From Natronorubrum thiooxidans (lineage in GTDB: Archaea; Halobacteriota; Halobacteria; Halobacteriales; Natrialbaceae), in NCBI RefSeq assembly GCF_900156475.1, contig NZ_FTNR01000001.1, forward strand, positions 543,288 through 607,287: a DNA stretch of 64,000 bases, in the 5' to 3' direction. The notes below the pieces were generated by a model. It did not search any database. It saw only the letters and a list, made by a program, of their open reading frames with translations, and was not told the DNA's origin. Positions within the stretch are counted from its first letter, which is position 1, and each line of letters opens with the position of its first letter. The position numbers and the translations under genes are program-made. Shown piece after piece: positions 62,371 through 64,000 of this stretch.

Positions 62371-62805
62371 ATGAAGACCACACGGCACGCGATCTACAAC
62401 CTTAACTACCACATAGTGTGGTTACCAAAGTCTCGCAGAACCGATGATTCTGCGGACATCGCGGAACAGGGTTCCGCTCAGTACCGCAATTCGGTACTGG
62501 TAAACGAGGTCGAAGACCGTGTGCGGCGAATCCTGAACGAAATCGCCAATGAAAAAGGATTGGAGATTATCGATCTCACCGTCCAATCCGACCACGTTCA
62601 CCTGTTCGTGAGTAGTCCCCCGAAGCACGCGCCGTCACTTCTCGCCAACTGGTTCAAAGGCATCAGTTCGCGGAAGTACAACCACCGCTACGCTGACCAC
62701 GACGGCGAGAAAATCAAGTGGGCGCGCGGCTACTACGCGGGGACAGCAGGGCATGTCTCAAGCGAAACAGTCCAAGACTACATCCAGCGTCAACAGAACT
62801 CATGA
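62371..62805 (+). CDS. tnpA: IS200-like TnpA transposase (HUH/Y1)
   Basis: A 144-residue Y1 transposase that cuts and joins single-stranded DNA. The HUH motif is HVHLF (His75, His77) and the nucleophile is Tyr137 in QDYIQRQ. The N-terminus (ARHAIYNLNYHIVWLPKSRR-like) is typical. Between SRR and VNEVEDRV lie about 18 extra residues (TDDSADIAEQGSAQYRNS) that ordinary TnpA proteins lack. The DNA there is a row of three hairpins. The catalytic residues are intact, so activity is possible if the insertion is tolerated. tnpB follows 61 bases downstream. Confidence 0.9.
   Translation: MKTTRHAIYNLNYHIVWLPKSRRTDDSADIAEQGSAQYRNSVLVNEVEDRVRRILNEIANEKGLEIIDLTVQSDHVHLFVSSPPKHAPSLLANWFKGISSRKYNHRYADHDGEKIKWARGYYAGTAGHVSSETVQDYIQRQQNS
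62434..62499 (+). repeat. Three tandem hairpins inside tnpA
   Basis: Stems CGCAGAA/TTCTGCG (62434-62454, loop 7), GCGGAAC/GTTCCGC (62461-62477, loop 3) and CAGTACCG/CGGTACTG (62479-62499, loop 5) follow one another. All stems are perfect, and together they cover the extra codons of this TnpA. Confidence 0.85.
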
Positions 62806-62866
62806 GTTCTGTTTGGCACACGAGAAACGCGCCGCGTTTCTCGGGACGACACGAGGAGGGTGACAC

Positions 62867-63940
62867 GTGACCGAACTCACTGAGACGCTGGAACTCAAGC
62901 TTGTGGAACCGAACGCGCACAAGCATCGAAAACTCTGTGAGACAAAACGAGCGTATCAAGACGCTCTCGAAGCCGCTTTCAACGCGAATTGTACCACTCA
63001 GACCGAAGCGAACGACGTGGTGGTCAACTACGACCTTTCAGGGTACGCGAAGAACGCCCTGAAGAAGTACGTCCCGCAACTCTGTGGCGGAAGCTACGAC
63101 GCAAAAGAACTTCACGACGACCACCCTGTCCGGTTCACGAACGAAGGCCCGAAGCTTGACCACAAGCCGCAGAACGCCATCGAGTGGTACGTCAAAATCC
63201 CGCACCATGACGACTACAACCTATGGCTCCCCGCGCAACCGAATCCCGAACAGCGAAAGTGGCTGGAAGCGTTGCACGCGGGGGACGCGAAGATGGGCGA
63301 GTGTCGGCTGTTCGACCGGTGCGGTGAGTGGTACTTGCACGTCGTCGCAACAAGAGACGTGGAGGAACGAACTAGTTCGGCGTCCGAAACGCCGATCGGG
63401 GTAGACATCGGGGAAGCCTCTTTGGTAACGGTGTGTCACCGTGACGAGCGCGGCTCCCCGGCTACACCCAACCTTTGGAACGGCGAAGGTACGCGAGTTC
63501 GACAACTCCGTGAAACGTACTTCACGGCGACTCGACGCCTTCAGAAACGCGGAAGCGAACGTATCGCAGAGTCCTACGGGGACTCGCTTTGGCGACAGAT
63601 TGACGATATTCTCCACACGGTTACGTCGGAGGTGGTCGCCTATGCCGATCAATTCGAGAATCCTGTACTGGTCCTCGAAGACTTGACGCACATCCGCGAG
63701 AACATGGACTACGGCGCGTTCATGAACCGGAGACTCCACGGGTGGGGTTTCGGAAAGATGCACGCCCAACTCCGCTACAAGGCGGCTGAGAAAGGGATTC
63801 GTGTGGAGACGGTGAACCCCGCGTACACCTCAAAGACATGCCACTGTTGCGGGGAGCAGGGATACCGCCCTGACCAAGCGACGTTCAAGTGTTCCAACTC
63901 AGAGTCTCAGCTTTGCACGCTAGCCTCGGCTGTTGAGTGA
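62867..63940 (+). pseudogene. tnpB: TnpB RNA-guided nuclease, C-terminus lost
   Basis: A TnpB-type (IS1341) protein reading from GTG 62867. RuvC catalytic Asp180 (PIGVDIGEAS) and Glu271 (VLEDLTHIRENM) are present, and the zinc finger starts with CHCC (325-328) and KCSN (342). After that the normal CxxC and the DxNGAxNIA segment with the third RuvC Asp are absent. The frame continues with unrelated residues SESQLCTLASAVE to a stop at 63940. The protein should therefore not cut DNA. Intact TnpB proteins are near 400-430 residues; this one has 357. The break lies close to 63895, where a minus-strand frame from another gene begins. Confidence 0.88.
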
Positions 63941-64000
63941 ACGAAGAGATGGTCGATCTCGGTCATGAGGTCATCAATACCGCGGTCATCGTTGTCTCGA
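63907..64000 (-). CDS. C-terminal end of an unidentified gene (continues beyond window)
   Basis: A minus-strand frame enters from the right edge and ends at TGA (63907-63909). It gives 30 residues including RGIDDLMTEIDHLFVHS and STAEASVQS. The open frame and its position exactly where tnpB is broken suggest it belongs to DNA, possibly a second mobile element, inserted into tnpB. The fragment is too short to name a family. Confidence 0.4.
   Translation of the reverse strand, partial: RDNDDRGIDDLMTEIDHLFVHSTAEASVQS

Larger units (their letters stand above)
62244..63899 (+). mobile_element. IS200/IS605-type insertion sequence remnant
   Basis: The element has a tnpA and tnpB in tandem in the same orientation, a subterminal hairpin upstream of tnpA, and loss of its right end. 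The family moves as single-stranded DNA, using terminal hairpins rather than inverted repeats, so its ends are hard to see. The left boundary is uncertain and is set at the hairpin. The right boundary is set where tnpB similarity stops near 63899. Confidence 0.75.

Noticed and set aside
63890..63940. tnpB break as a simple frameshift or sequencing error
   Set aside because: None of the three frames after 63895 continues the CxxC and DxNG pattern of TnpB, so the downstream part is absent, not shifted.

Overview
The window is a chromosomal segment of a halophilic archaeon (class Halobacteria). The evidence is the high G+C with strongly G/C-biased third codon positions, very acidic proteins, Tat signals on exported proteins (one a Tat lipoprotein), TATA-box promoters close to start codons (leaderless genes) and many haloarchaea-only families (LWR-salt protein, small CPxC zinc-finger proteins, folC-folP fusion, archaeal DnaG, Orc1/Cdc6). 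I cannot fix the genus from sequence alone.

Layout. 1-8.4 kb: the end of pdxS, a flavin split-barrel protein, thrB, then a large chemotaxis transducer divergent from a Tat lipoprotein binding protein. 8.7-15.6 kb: an FAD/NAD oxidoreductase, small conserved proteins, an ABC exporter pair and a hybrid sensor kinase. 15.9-26 kb: carB, a Tat-exported protein, a second ABC-2 system and folCP. 26-36 kb: a bile-acid/sodium symporter family protein, Nudix, RNase FAU-1, PrsW-type protease, riboflavin synthase, a degenerate M24 protein joined to a UvrD-like helicase. 36-42.6 kb: small zinc fingers, the UbaA E1-like enzyme, an SDR, a sodium:solute symporter with its DUF3311 partner and a membrane-tethered winged-helix protein. 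42.7-46.4 kb: dnaG, orc1/cdc6 and a replication origin. 46.4-49.6 kb: a DUF92 protein and two convergent cis-prenyltransferase homologues. 50-52.5 kb: precorrin-2 dehydrogenase with hemA. 52.5-62.2 kb: mixed housekeeping genes (pterin dehydratase, HAD hydrolase, Bat-type regulator, MoeA, acyltransferase, MATE exporter, serine hydrolase). 62.2-64 kb: an IS200/IS605-type element whose tnpB is broken at its 3' end by unrelated DNA that runs off the window.

Most of the segment looks like core chromosome: cofactor pathways (PLP, folate, riboflavin, molybdopterin, tetrapyrrole), replication initiation and membrane lipid-carrier synthesis. Only the last 1.8 kb is clearly mobile.

The two observations I rate highest are the origin and the prenyltransferase pair. 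The origin has nine copies of an 18-base ORB-like motif: seven in one orientation on both sides of orc1 and two inverted beyond a 338-base spacer that contains iterons and hairpins. The prenyltransferase pair has complementary losses. One protein keeps the catalytic Asp motif but lacks the terminal RxG. Its convergent neighbour lacks the Asp motif but ends in RFG, the same division seen in eukaryotic heteromeric enzymes.
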